DNA of 64,000 nucleotides from Paraphoma chrysanthemicola (Eukaryota > Ascomycota > Dothideomycetes > Pleosporales > Phaeosphaeriaceae), in the NCBI GenBank assembly GCA_020744225.1, contig JAGMWG010000005.1:1488001-1552000 (forward strand), written 5' to 3'. The first letter of the stretch is position 1. The number at the start of each line of letters is the position of its first letter. Below, one piece after another: positions 12,646-23,897 of the stretch. The translations under genes and the position numbers were made by a program. The notes under the pieces were generated by a model. It searched no databases and was not told the DNA's origin. It was given only the letters and a program-made list of their open reading frames with translations.

Positions 12646-14269
12646 ATGAACAACGAGTCGTATGGCAGACTTGAAAATTATCTTGCGCAGTACATGACGG
12701 CTACCAGCGGTCGGCAGAATTCATCACAAGAAACGAGCAATAACCAACCGATACAAACGACAAGCGCGATGCAGGAGACTCAAGTCCCGAATGGCCAGTC
12801 CGAAGAATGGTCACCGACATGTACGATCTGAATTGCAAGTCTGGAATTTCTCTGACCTTTGCTAGCCTGGCGTTCAAAGCCCATCAAGCAAATCGTCACC
12901 TATGAAGACCAAGCAGCTGCAGATGCAGCCTGCAAGAAGCTATCTGCGCTACCACCAATTGTTACACCGACAGAGATCGTCCGACTGAAGTCCAGTCTTC
13001 GAGAGGCTGCTTTGGGCAAAGCATTTCTCCTACAAGGTGGTGATTGCGCCGAGCTCTTCTCGTACTGCGCGGATGAGCCTATTGACGCAAAAATGAAGCT
13101 CTTGCTTCAGATGAGTTTGGTCCTGATTTGGGGCTCAAATAAGCCTGTCATTCGCATAGGTCGCATCGCGGGACAGTATGCGAAGCCGAGATCAAGCCCA
13201 ACTGAAATGCTGGACGGGAAGGAGGTACCCAGTTTCCGAGGCGATATCTTGAACGGCTACGATCCCGAGCATCGGAGAGTCGATCCAGAGCGGCTTGTGA
13301 GCGCCTACTTCCATTCAGCAACCACATCAAACTACATTCGCGCGCAATTGTCGAGTGGTTTCGCAGATCTTCACAACCCCATAGACTGGGAGCTTGGCCA
13401 CGTGCGAGATCAGGAGCTGCAAACGAAGTACCAAACCATCGTCCAAAGCATTTCAGACTCACTGCGCTTCATGAAAACTATTGGCGCCGACACAGCAGGT
13501 CAACTACAGACTGTCGATCTGTTCACCAGTCATGAGGGCTTGGTGCTTGAATATGAGCAGAGTTTGACAAGGCGCCTGAAGAATCCATCCGGGCATCAGC
13601 CTACACGCGCATCTGCTGACGGCAAGGGATGGTACAACACATCTGCGCACTTCATCTGGATTGGTGATCGCACTAGGCAGATTGACGGAGGTCATGTGGA
13701 GTACTTCCGTGGAATCGAGAATCCCATTGGCATCAAAGTCGGCCCTTCGATGAAGAACGACGAGCTGGTGGAACTACTAGACATCGTCAACCCAAGCAAA
13801 GAAATTGGCAAGATCACTCTAATCACGCGCTATGGAGCGGACAAGGTGGAGGCGATGCTTGGTGCGCACATCGAAGCTGTCAAGGCGAGCGGACACATCG
13901 TGGTCTGGCAATGCGACCCAATGCATGGGTAAGTGACAAGTATTCAGCCCCCCTCAACGGTAACTTATCATTTACAGCAACACTCGAAGCACGCCAACCG
14001 GGATCAAGACCCGCTCTTTCAACAGCATCTTCTCGGAGCTCTCGTCGGCCTTGAAGATTCACAAGCAGCACAACTCTTACCTGGGTGGTATGCACCTTGA
14101 GCTTACAGGTGACGCGGTCACGGAATGTACCGGTGGCAGCGAAGGCTTGGTGGACGAGGATTTGAGTCTGAACTATACCACATACTGTGATCCAAGATTG
14201 AATGAGAAGCAAGCACTGGAGCTCGCGTTCTTGGTTGCAGGGCACTACCGCGCAGACGGAGGCCTATGA
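12646..14269 (+). CDS. Type II 3-deoxy-D-arabino-heptulosonate 7-phosphate synthase
   Basis: Three exons, 12646-12820, 12866-13928 and 13978-14269, give 509 aa. The introns are short (45 and 49 bases). The first joins EEWSPT to SWRSKPIKQ, the conserved N-terminal W-SP-SWR segment. The second joins CDPMHG to NTRSTPTGIKTRSF. Other family signatures are LLQGGDCAE, RIGRIAGQYAKPRS, FRGDILNG, HFIWIGDR and GIKVGPS. The enzyme condenses phosphoenolpyruvate with erythrose 4-phosphate, the first step of the shikimate pathway. This is the plant/microbial class II form, unrelated in sequence to the yeast Aro3/Aro4 class I enzymes. An Asn/Gln/Ser-rich stretch of about 55 residues precedes the domain. No other shikimate gene is nearby. 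Confidence 0.93.
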
Positions 14270-14541
14270 CAGCATGCTGAACAGGGTCTTGTACAACAAC
14301 GATAAGCAGCATACCAAAAGTATCAAATTCCAGCATTGCCCCCAACTGGAAAGGACCGTCAATTGCAGAAGTTTAAAATGCATAGGAATACGGATCGTCC
14401 ACACGTGACCTGAAGCTTCGATTAACAAGGGCAACCGCGGTCCCGGCCACACCAAAAAGTCGCAGCGTTATCTGACGTTATCGACGCCGTACATCTCAAC
14501 AACCACCACTCGCCCCACTCGCCCGCCTTTCGACCACGCAA

Positions 14542-15245
14542 ATGGGAAACTCAGCTTCGAAAGCCGGCAAAGCCGCGGGGTCCGCCGCGCGTAAATACCC
14601 AACACGATCCCCTCAGTCCGCCACGACTCGCATCCCAGCGACTTCCGCACCTTCCGCGCCTGCACAGGCTCCAGGCGTGGGACCAACTGTACATACCCCA
14701 GTGCAGGCGACAGAGACGAAGACACAAGGTATGTCACTTTACAAACTTCAAGAGTTTTGCACAAGAGTTTTGCAAAAGAAGAGTGCTGACGTCAGTTGTG
14801 TAATGTAGCTGTCGAGCTCGATGCCCGAGATCCAGCATTCGCATCCAGGCTGAGCAGTCTGGGTGCTGTGCAGCCCAATCCTCACTACTCACCGACTTCG
14901 ACGTCGCAATTCGATCCCCAGCGCAACCGATCGACGAATGAGCCGGCCGATATCATGCAGGCGCCACCTGCATCGGCCTTCCCTGACCCGCGCAACAACC
15001 CAGTGTTGAGAGTACTCGAGGCGAGACAGCGGATATCAGATCTGGCTGACGATGAGCTGAGACATGTTGGGAGGCGAGGGTTTGCTGGACGGACATATGT
15101 CGATGCTGGGATCATAACATTGGCACTGATGAGGCAGGCAAGGGGCGAGCCGGAGAGCAGGATTGAACAAGCGCTGGGCATCAAGAAGGGCAGGCTGAGC
15201 GTTTTGGGCAAGGGGACAGTGGGCGCTGTGCAGATGGAGGGCTGA
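14542..15245 (+). CDS. Conserved fungal helix-turn-helix-type protein, putatively N-myristoylated
   Basis: Two exons, 14542-14728 and 14809-15245, with an 80-base intron (GTATGT...TAG) give 207 aa. The N-terminus MGNSAS fits the N-myristoylation consensus (Gly2, Ser6). A Pro/Ala/Ser-rich linker follows. The C-terminal half (about residues 130-200) is helical, with conserved-looking blocks NPVLRVLEARQRI, DELRHVGRRGFAG and YVDAGIITLALMRQ, then an ending reminiscent of a helix-turn-helix (IEQALGIKKGRLSVLG). I recognise this only as a conserved fungal protein type; its function is unknown to me. Myristoylation is inferred from sequence. Confidence 0.7.
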
Positions 15246-15457
15246 TGTGGTTTTGGAATGGCCCCATGAGCGGGGGGCGCATTCAACCTACGAACGCGGA
15301 TGCGATACGATTCGTACACAAGGTGTTCTCGAGAACAGAGAGAACAGAAAAACCCAGCCGTTCCTCCCAGCCGATGCGATGCAAGCGTTACCGTTACCCA
15401 ATTCGTTACCGAACGCCGAACCAATGCAGAACAAAAGAAAACCAGACCAGAAGACCA

Positions 15458-16062
15458 TCAGTAGTAGTCGGCCTGCTCGTGGATGAAGTTGTTGAGAGCC
15501 TCCAGGGCCTTCTTCAGACGCTCCTGGCTGACCTCCAGGCCGTCTTGCGACATCTCATCGGCACCGATCTTGATGAGCCCGTCCATGCGCGAGCGACCCG
15601 GTCGTAATGACCTGGCGCCTTTCCATCGGGCCTTGAGCGTCTGCTTGAACGGAGGGCCTTCGGGATCAATGTCTTTGGTATCATGGAGGACAGTCAGGGC
15701 GTTAAGAACGTTCAAGAAGATACTGCACCGGCATCAGCAATGTCACGCGGCTACACGGCACCGGGCTTGGCATACCTCTGCGTCAACTGGACATCGTGCT
15801 CCCACTCATACGCAACGTTCGTGAAGCTGTTACCCCGCGCGACAATGTCGAGGAACACAAACAGACTCTCTTCGATACTGATGTTGGATGGTAGTTGCGA
15901 TGCGACGTGCTCAATGATCCAGTCGGACAGTTCGAAAAAGGTCTTCTGATCCAAGTGGCAGAAGTCGTAGAAGCGGTCGGGAATAGTAAACAACAAGCCT
16001 ATCGCTCTCTTGGCCCCCGGACTCTCAATGCCCTCCATACTAGAATGCGAACTTGAGCTCAT
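15458..16062 (-). CDS. DUF8040/HARBI1-N-terminal-like protein, possibly domesticated
   Basis: Two exons, 16062-15776 and 15722-15458, with a 53-base intron (GTATGC...CAG) give 183 aa. Residues about 25-120 resemble the helical domain found at the N-terminus of PIF/Harbinger transposase-derived proteins: FCHLDQKTFFELSDWI, then ISIEESLFVFLDIVARG, and across the splice site LTQSIFLNVLNALTVLHD. There is no downstream DDE nuclease domain. The rest is a basic linker and a helical tail ending NNFIHEQADYY. No terminal repeats flank it and the frame is intact, so it looks like a stand-alone host gene. Its function is unknown; the assignment rests on pattern recognition only. Confidence 0.6.
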
Positions 16063-17030
16063 CGTTACTGGAGTGTGATGTTGAAAAGCGAGTGTAGTGG
16101 TTGCGAGGTTTGGCGTTGGCCGTCGGCGCGCGTTAGGACAGTCACCTGAGACAAAGCGATATGGAGGTTCGGTGCCCGGCGTCTAGTATGCCGCAACAAG
16201 CCACCCCGTCCAGGAAGTAGTCAATGGCAACAAGTCGGTGTTTTTCCGTGTAATGGTCAAAGTGCAGACTCGTGGTTAGCGACTGATAACTCGTCGGATG
16301 CAATGTCGGAGCAAAAGCTGAAGGGCAAGTGAAGCGTACGCTGCTGCGTGGGGCCGTTGTCCGCTGGCATGTGAAAACGCTTGGGCCAGAAGTAGTTATG
16401 ACATCAGCACCCTTAACCAATTGCATCGCAGTTTAGCCCTGTCCGGCCACCTCCAGCCAGGTGCGGCCGTCGCGCTGCATCGGTCGGATGCCGACACCCA
16501 CGGAATTTGATGTTCTGGGTCGTCGAATTCTAGGGCGCTGGGCGCGGTGGCCGACTGATCATCTTCTGTGCCTGGTCCTTGGTGGGGGCCAGAGTGGGAA
16601 GGTGGGAACGGTCGTCGCGTCTGTTCTGGGATGGGTTGTGCAACATGAATCTGTAGTGGAGACGGATGGTGCATCAGGACACTGGACGTCGCAATTCTGG
16701 AAAGGCATGTTTGACATCATTTCTTTCTGTCAGAGCTTCTGTCTGAGTGCTTATACTGTGGTCTCATTGCGCCTACCCGTGTCTCGTTCGTAAGGCTGTT
16801 GCTAGTGGTGCGGAATTCCACCAACTTGCATGAGAACCTCGTAGGCTGAGTCAGACACACTCCGCAGGATTGATGGCTTTACAATGGCATACTCAAAGCA
16901 GGAAGGATGCTGCAAAATCGTGCAACGAGAATGGACAGCTGCCATGAGCCTTATAGACGCGCTGGGCGCCTGTTGCTGGTTGCGCAACGGTCGCTCCTGC
17001 CTCCTCCCATCCTGAACGACTGACCACGAC
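16063..17030. other. Intergenic region
   Basis: Nearly 1 kb between divergent genes. Short frames on both strands are overlapping and low-complexity. No RNA gene or repeat was recognised; it presumably contains both promoters. Confidence 0.55.
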
Positions 17031-18239
17031 ATGCTAGGCTACATTTCGAGCACGCGCAAAAAGAGCTGCTACAGCTGCGTCAAAAGCAAGCGACGATGCG
17101 ATCTAGGGTACCCATTCTGCAAGCGCTGCTTCGTGAAAGGGATCGACTGCCAATATCCAGGCTCATCTCCGCGGGAATCGTCCCAGAGCGGAAGTGTAGT
17201 CATACGGCAGACGACAACAGATTTCGCGGAGCCACCAGCACCCACAAACAGTAGCTCGAGCGATGCGCTAATCAACATCGATACAATCGCAAACGATGCA
17301 AATCTCGACCCGCTATTATTCCTGCCAGATGCCTCGAGCGGCTCCAGCTCGAGCCCAGAGAGCTTTGATGAGCTCAGCGGCCTGGACGACTGGGGCTGGG
17401 AGATCCCAAAGGTCATGCCACACCCACAACCGCATTTGACGCGCATGTTGATGCCTGAATACCAAGTTCCGTCTTACCTCAACGAAGCGCAAGTCACCTT
17501 CATCATCCACGGAATGTGTAGTTTCGTCCCCGCAATGGCGTATGCCGGCTCCACTGTCTTCCTACACAAGAACCTGTACCAAGACTACGAACCAGAAGCG
17601 TATCAGGACTGCGTGGCGATCTGCGCACTCTATCTTACAAAGACAGTGCGGAATCGACATATATTGGCAAACAGCATAAATGCGAAGATCGCGGGCATGA
17701 TTACAGATTCGGCGACGTGGACATTACCACAACACCTCGCTGCGGTACAAGCACTTACCATCTACCAAGTCATCCGTCTGTACGATCTTGATCTCAATCT
17801 CCAAGAACACGCTGCGAAACACAACCGCCTTCTCGAACTCTGGTCCGCCACGTTGTGGAAACGCGCCTTTACCGATGAACAATCCTTCTCCTCCACGTAT
17901 ACATCCTGGATCTTCCACGAGTCGTTGCGCCGCTCAATCATGATGTCCGTCTTCGTACGCTGCGGATGGTCGTGCCTAACCAGAGGCGGACTCGCAGACC
18001 AAGTCCCCGTGCTCGCGCGACTGCCGCTGACGAAAGATCTCGAGGCGTGGAAATGCGAGCAGGAGGACTGGAGCGTGCGCAGCTTGAGCTTCATGAGCGA
18101 GGAAGAGAGTCTGATTACATATGGAGATATGTCTGGCCGCTGGAGTGCGGCTGAGAACAAAGTGGAAGAGCTGGATGTGTTTGGGAGGTTGTTGCTTGCG
18201 GCGTGTAGGGGGAAGGACGATCCGAGACTTCTGGCTTGA
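17031..18239 (+). CDS. Zn2Cys6 fungal-type transcription factor
   Basis: Single exon, 402 aa, starting at ATG 17031. The N-terminus holds a Zn(II)2Cys6 binuclear cluster with cysteines at residues 13, 16, 23, 30, 33 and 40 (C-x2-C-x6-C-x6-C-x2-C-x6-C) and the basic KSKRRCD stretch that contacts DNA. A Ser/acidic linker follows, then an all-helical middle region of the 'fungal specific transcription factor' type (QHLAAVQALTIYQVIRL, LWSATLWKRAF, WIFHESLRRSIMMSVF). It is shorter than the 600-800 aa typical of the superfamily but fits the compact C6-factor class linked to secondary-metabolite loci. No target genes can be inferred; the neighbours are not an obvious pathway. Confidence 0.9.
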   Translation: MLGYISSTRKKSCYSCVKSKRRCDLGYPFCKRCFVKGIDCQYPGSSPRESSQSGSVVIRQTTTDFAEPPAPTNSSSSDALINIDTIANDANLDPLLFLPDASSGSSSSPESFDELSGLDDWGWEIPKVMPHPQPHLTRMLMPEYQVPSYLNEAQVTFIIHGMCSFVPAMAYAGSTVFLHKNLYQDYEPEAYQDCVAICALYLTKTVRNRHILANSINAKIAGMITDSATWTLPQHLAAVQALTIYQVIRLYDLDLNLQEHAAKHNRLLELWSATLWKRAFTDEQSFSSTYTSWIFHESLRRSIMMSVFVRCGWSCLTRGGLADQVPVLARLPLTKDLEAWKCEQEDWSVRSLSFMSEEESLITYGDMSGRWSAAENKVEELDVFGRLLLAACRGKDDPRLLA

Positions 18240-18416
18240 GGACACAATGGTGAACTTGGACAATGTCACTCTGTGAGCAGCGGAAAATTTACGTCACACT
18301 ATACTGGCGTGTTATTTCGTTGTTGGCTGCTTTCAAAGTTCCTGGTCGTCTAGGCTATATGACCACAACCTGGAACAGGGGACGGTGAGGCCTTCTCAGT
18401 GCGAATTACGCCTCGA

Positions 18417-19484
18417 TTAAAGTAAGTGTTTGCTTACGATACCCCAAAAATCGCTCACAAATTCTCCACCGCCCTCTAGGAGGATCTGGAAATCCAGGTG
18501 TTTGCCTATGATGTCTACCTCACAGGCCATGTATTCCACAACCAGCTGTCGAAGATCGTCCAGAACGCCAGAGTCAGAACGAGATGGGCCATTCTCATAC
18601 GCGTAATGTGCGAGCTCCACGACGTCGCCTACGCGTTGGTGGTATAGCTGGAATTGGAGAAGCGTCTTGTGTAACTTATGGAGCGCAAGCCCTTTCAACG
18701 GATAAATCAAACGCATCTCGGCGAAGGTGTACAGGCGGGCATGAGCTAGAAAGACTGGCGCGAAGTTCTGGTTTGCAGCGGCGTTGGCCTTGGGCTGGAA
18801 CCCTTCGGTGATAGTGGCATACGGCATGGGTTCGGTAAGGTAAGAACGCTCCTGGGAGCTCAGACGAAGTGGAATACTGGAACGCTTCTTCTTCCCTTTA
18901 TTCTTGCTGATTAGACGGCCCCAGATCGATGGCTCGCCTTCGTCTACCGTCTCCAAGGCCGGCATCGGCTCCGGCGCCGGTGCCTCTACTGCAAGTTCCC
19001 ATGGTGCTTCTGGTTCTGGTATAGTCAGGTCTTCCTCGATGTATTCGTCCGGCTCCGCTGGCGGCGGCGGCTCTTCTGCGACTGGCCATGGTTCTGGTTC
19101 TGGTATAGACAGGTCTTCATTGACTACTGGCAACTCTGCCACATCGCTCGGAACGTGCTTCCCCTCGTCGAGTGTCCACGAGGGTACAGTATAGTCACCG
19201 CGATATGCGTACTCCAAGAAACGAGCAAAATCATCTGGCTCTATATCTACAAGCTCGGCAGATTTGGTTTCGGCTTCAGACATGTTGCCCTTCACTAGGG
19301 CGCGGAAGTGTTCTGAAGTTGCAGCGATGGCACTCGAGTGTACGACGAAGGCTTTCTTCTCTTCACCAATGTAGAATGTGAATAGCTCTGATTGAATAAA
19401 TCTGTCACTCGATCAGCATGAGGCATATTCACTAATTGTAGAAACATACTCCACAAAGGGATGGCTACACGGTGATGAAGCCAT
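18417..19484 (-). CDS. BTB/POZ-domain protein with acidic Pro/Glu-rich insertion
   Basis: Two exons, 19484-19450 and 19401-18417, with a 48-base intron give 339 aa. The first exon encodes only 11 complete codons (MASSPCSHPFV). Exon 2 opens with the BTB core: LFTFYIGEEKKAFVVHSS, then AATSEHFRALVKGNMSEAE and DFARFLEYAYRGDYTVP. About 100 residues of Pro/Glu-rich sequence follow, with two imperfect copies of an EDL-S/T-IPEPE-PW block. The C-terminal part (FLAHARLYTFAEM, LKGLALHKLHKTLLQFQLY, VVELAHYAYENG) is the conserved tail of fungal BTB proteins. BTB domains mediate dimerisation and can bind cullin-3; the role here is unknown. Confidence 0.85.
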
Positions 19485-20341
19485 AATGCGAGTTCTGGTT
19501 TTGTTTGCGATTACGTCGAGTGAGTTAGATGGCGAGGATGCCTCCACGACCTAGTCTTATTTATGTTTACAGCTTGCCTCATTTCCATTTCATTGGAATC
19601 TCACGCGGGGAGGTACAGCACTCATGCAGCATTTCTGTGTGGCACGACTTGTTGACGTGTCACAGCCTGATGGATGGTGATTTTCGTACGGTACATACCT
19701 TCCGATCTTTGTTCTCAACGAAATAAGAAAGCGGCATAGACTGGACCCCAAACAAATTTATGCATGTCATGTGGATTCTCCTAACCATTCTCGCGCTTAA
19801 TCAATAGTTCGCGATACAGCCACTGTAGGTTCATGGCTAGCAATGTTAGTGCCTAGCAACAACACGCGATCCCAACGGCAAGCGCACCCGAACCCCAAAA
19901 CAGGGTTCTCCAACACTGCGTCATGAACACCGCCACACAACAACCCCAGCAAGATGGCCGCGCGGGACGTTGTGCAAGGGCGTTCCATGCACGCTGAATA
20001 TTCGTTGGACGAAATGTCATGATGAGCGCTAGGATGCCGTAGCCCAGTACGTCACTCGGGTTCGTAGGCCAGCCCAGGCCTGTGATTTCAAGTAGGTATA
20101 TGTTCCGAATCTTTGGATTCGTCTTGCCAACTTTGCGATCTTGAGTGCATAATCATCGCACTCCGTTCTTATACTCTTGCGACCCCCCTGCGTAGTTTTC
20201 TATCAAAGATCTGTCACCACGGCGCCGCCAATACCGACTCGACGTGCCCTTGCTGGCATAGCTATCGTGTCTGCTCTGTCGGCTATTGAGAGACACCAGA
20301 AACAAAAAGCAGGAGAACCGCCCCAGCTCGTACAAGAAGAT
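19485..20341. other. Intergenic region
   Basis: About 860 bases between the divergent BTB and DUF1989 genes. The DUF1989 reading frame extends upstream to 20177 without an ATG, so an unrecognised upstream exon in 20100-20341 cannot be excluded. Nothing else is supported. Confidence 0.5.
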
Positions 20342-22238
20342 ATGTCGGGCGAATTACAGACGATTCCAGCGCGCCATGGCGTTGCGACGTTTGTGCCGCG
20401 AGGCAGGACGATCAAGGTCATCAATACGTATGGCAAACAGGTGGTGAGCATGTGGGCGTTTAGTCTCGGCCCGCCGCCTGAAGAAGAGGATGCCGAAGAA
20501 GAGGGGGAAGTGGACGAGGAGAAGGTGAAGGAGGAGGCCGAGGGTCTGAAGAATGCTGTGGAGGGAAAGGGTGGGGAAGAAGAGGCGGAGAAGGCGACGG
20601 AGAAGCCTGAGGAGGCAGAGGAGGCAGAGGGGAGCGGCCAGAAGGAGACTGAATCGACCTCGAAAGAGGCCGATGACTCAAAGCAAGACGATGATGATCC
20701 GCCTGAGCAAGCACCCGACACCCCGGAAAACGAGAAGACGAGCGAGAGCAGCTCAAAGCAGCCTGCGAAGCGAACGTGGGGCTCGTATCTGCCTTCCATC
20801 CCATATCGCAACAAGGGCACACCTAAGAAGCCCGAAGACCAGAAGGCGAGTGCCGAAGAAGAGAAGACCCAGAATGACGCCAACACCAAGAAATGGTCGT
20901 CGTACCTGCCCACCGGCAAGGGCTTCTCGAGCTATGTTCCCAACGTTCAGATACCGGATTCGAAAACCGCCGTCAGCGCATTCAAGTCGAGCCACTACCG
21001 TGACCCCAACAAGAGCTATGCCGAACAACTCTACGACTTCTCCAAAACGCCTGTTGGAGCTGGAACGATTGCCGGTAAGCAACATATCACCTTCTTCCCA
21101 CGCGTGCAGTGGTCACAAGTGGACGAGCGATGGAGCGACGACTGATTTCGCTACAGCTGCAACCGGCTCGGGATACGCCTCGTCCGTATACGCCGTGTAC
21201 TCCGCATACGCATCGACGCATCCTTCGAACTCATCGCAGCCACCGATGGAGTATCTTTCGCTTCCACACACGCGTGCCTCCTCGCACAAGCTTGTTCCGG
21301 AAGTCGACGACGGGCTACTGACGAACCTCCGCAACCCAATCATCACGTTGGTCGAGGATACGACGCCTGGTGCTCACGATACGCTGACCGCGGCGTGCGA
21401 CGCGAACTTGTACACTGCCCTAGGGGTAGACAAGCCCGAAGAGCATGGAAGCTGTGCCGAGAATCTCGTCCTTGCACTCAAAGAACTCAACGAAGGAGCA
21501 GGCCTCAAGGGCGCCAAAGCCATTGGAGCAGACATTACTGTCAACATTGCGCCCACGCCACTCCATCTCTTCATGAATGCTCCCCTGGACGCTTCCAGCA
21601 TCGACAAGACCGATGGCGCAGGCGCGAAGGGTGCAGTACTCAAAGTCGAAGAGCCCAAGGGCAAGAAGCGAAGTTTCGTGCGCTTCAGGGCTGATCGCGA
21701 TGTTGTGGTCGTTTTCAGCGCGTGTCCGATGGACGTTGGGTCTCAGAATGGCGGACGCTGTATGGCAGCCAATTTCATGGTCGAGGACGTGCAAGAGGGT
21801 GAAGACTTTGCGGCCTCTGTCTCGTCACTCAAAAATAAGAAAGCTGCGCCCAGGAAGATAAATGGGGACGCGAAAAAGGCGGAGACCAAGCAAGAGAGTG
21901 TAGAAGAGAAGAGTGAGGCCAAGAAGGAGGAAGCCAAGGATATTGAGCAGCCGAAAAAGGATGCAGAGGAAGCTGTCGAAGAGCCAAAGAAGGGTGCCGA
22001 GGAAAAGAAACCTGTTGCGAGAAGGGAGAGTAATACACCCAAAGCACCACCGAAGAAGCTGGAGCGCAAGCCATCGGAAAAGCCTCAGGCGAAGAAAGAA
22101 GATGCTGCGAAGGAGGAGAGCATCAAAGAGGAGCCCAAGGCAGACGATGCGAAGAACGAGGATGCGAAGCCCAAGAAGAAGCCCAAGAAGCTACAGGTCC
22201 GCGGCGGAGGCACGCCGACGCCTACTAAGAGCTCGTAG
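20342..22238 (+). CDS. DUF1989 (urea-carboxylase-associated type) protein with large charged insertions
   Basis: Two exons, 20342-21074 and 21157-22238, with an 82-base intron give 604 aa. The start MSGELQTIPARHG matches how DUF1989 proteins begin. The domain comes in two blocks. Residues about 3-45 hold IPARHGVATFVPRGRTIKVINTYGKQVVSMWAF; after the intron come MEYLSLPHTRASSHKLVP, NPIITLVEDTTPGAHDTL, HGSCAENL, and the late Cys block FSACPMDVGSQNG. Between the blocks, residues about 47-210 are an extremely acidic Glu-rich and Ser/Lys stretch. The last about 130 residues are a Lys/Glu-rich tail with KPKKKPKKLQVRGGG. Bacterial members are compact (about 200-280 aa) and linked to urea or amine catabolism. 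The charged additions probably place this protein in a complex or in the nucleus (inference). Confidence 0.85.
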
Positions 22239-22593
22239 CACGATTGCGCGTGATTAAATCTGGCGATATAATGTAAAGCTAGTTTCTGTTGTTTTGGGTA
22301 CCATGGTATGTATTTGTAGCTGTAATTGTGTTGAGATAGGGAACAATCTGAAATGCGTGTCTCTGGACACTTCTTAATCTGTATCGTCTCCCTGTACTTA
22401 GCACTGAGCAATGTGCTAAAGGGCCGCAGGCTATCTATCATTTCCTTGTCTCTCACCTCACCTCACCCTCGCGCAGTCTCTCGCTCACCTCACTCGGATA
22501 TCATGGAAACGCACAATAGAAGCGCTGCAATACTCCTACATGCTACAAAAGCACGACAGCAACCACTAAGTCTACTGACACAGAGCAAGCACG
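22239..22593. other. Intergenic region
   Basis: About 355 bases between the DUF1989 stop and the next ATG. An alternative frame beginning at 22353 enters the next gene out of phase; it is Arg/His-rich and judged spurious. Confidence 0.5.
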
Positions 22594-23379
22594 ATGCAGA
22601 ACGCCTTCACAACCAATTGCACGAACGGCGGACGTACCGCACCGCCGCAGTCCTCTTATGGCTACGCGCCCGACCACACAGCCATCTGGTATCTAGAGAA
22701 CGATCTTACCACTATGAACCCGTCAATGCCATCATCAAGCGCTTCAAATCACCGCAAACTCATGCTGAGCAACCCCGAAGTCTACACCCAGCCATCCCCT
22801 TCTCCTCCAATACCACAGTTTCTTTCACCAGACCGCTCCTGGCCCGACGTATCCACCCTCTCGCGTTCAGATATCCAAACCTACATCGACGCATTCACAC
22901 GCTACTCCGCACACACACACGCTACATATACATCTGCCATCTCGGACCTGCGCCTCGCCACGTCGCTCTTCCTCTTCCAGCCTACGCCTATCACAACTTC
23001 TGCAACCGCCGCGTACGCATCGTCTCTCACCTCCGCTTTGTCCTCTACGCACGCGCTGTTCCCAGCACAAGATGCGTATCGTGCTGCGCTCGAGGCATTT
23101 GCGCGATTTGTGCAGGACCTAGTGGACATGTTGCCGAAAGCGAGTCCAGTCAAGGCACGGTTAGGAAGCGCGTTTGGCCAAGGGTTCAAGGAGATGACGG
23201 AGAAGGAAGATGAGGTGAGGGCTAGCTTGCGCGGACTAGCGGTAGAGACGACGAAGGGAGGTGTGAAGATTGGTGTTGGGGTGTACATCATTTGTGTGGT
23301 GGAGCGGGAGAGGAATTGGGTGGCTTGGGAGAGGAGTTTGGGAGCTTGGGCAGGAGAGGCGATGAAGGCGCTGGGATGA
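22594..23379 (+). CDS. Hypothetical protein, 261 aa
   Basis: Single-exon frame from ATG 22594. I do not recognise a family. The first about 85 residues are Ser/Pro/Asn-rich and probably disordered. Residues about 90-180 are Ala/Ser/Thr-rich and look helical (DIQTYIDAFTRYSAHTHATYTSAISDL, AYRAALEAFARFVQDLVDML, written here as separate blocks). The C-terminus has GGVKIGVGVYIICVV, a possible hydrophobic helix, then WVAWERSLGAWAGEAMKALG. An overlapping frame (22353-23213) is Arg/His-rich and less protein-like, so this frame is preferred. Confidence 0.55.
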   Translation: MQNAFTTNCTNGGRTAPPQSSYGYAPDHTAIWYLENDLTTMNPSMPSSSASNHRKLMLSNPEVYTQPSPSPPIPQFLSPDRSWPDVSTLSRSDIQTYIDAFTRYSAHTHATYTSAISDLRLATSLFLFQPTPITTSATAAYASSLTSALSSTHALFPAQDAYRAALEAFARFVQDLVDMLPKASPVKARLGSAFGQGFKEMTEKEDEVRASLRGLAVETTKGGVKIGVGVYIICVVERERNWVAWERSLGAWAGEAMKALG

Positions 23380-23897
23380 GTTGGAGGGCTGTGTGGGCGA
23401 TAGAGGCGAGAATCGCGATTTTTTGGGGGAGGATAATGGGTCAGTGGTCGGACGGTAAATGAGGAAAGGAGATGAGAAAGGAAAGACGGAGAGAAATGTA
23501 CTGGGAAAGGTCAAGTCCGATAGTGCGAACATGTACTGCCATTTCTGGAGTACATGCTGAACGTCTAGATTCCCCCTTTCAACCACCTGGGTCGATATAG
23601 CCAGCTGCTTCATCCCAACTGAGCCGCAATGCGGCCTGATCCATCTGTGGTTCCTATGTCGATACCTTGCCGCACATACCGGCTTGACCCAACGCAATAG
23701 TCCTATTCGCGAATTCTTTGCTACTTTCCCAATGTCCTAAAGTCCCTTCTCAACCTTTTTTCTTTTCAACTCAAATTCTCACTGCTGTGCCATCTGCCAG
23801 ATGCTCTAACGTCCTGTCTCAATTCTCATTCCTGTCCCTCATCGTCTCCGAGCGCCCACGTATGAGTATTCTAAGCAGCTCTCTTGACCTGATGCAT
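23380..23897. other. Convergent intergenic region
   Basis: About 520 bases between two convergent genes. Pyrimidine-rich stretches near 23720-23860 probably belong to 3' UTRs. No gene is supported. Confidence 0.55.

Noticed and set aside
22353..23213. Plus-strand frame of 286 codons overlapping the hypothetical gene at 22594
   Set aside because: It is Arg/His-rich with no domain-like segments and overlaps a frame with more natural composition and an ATG start.
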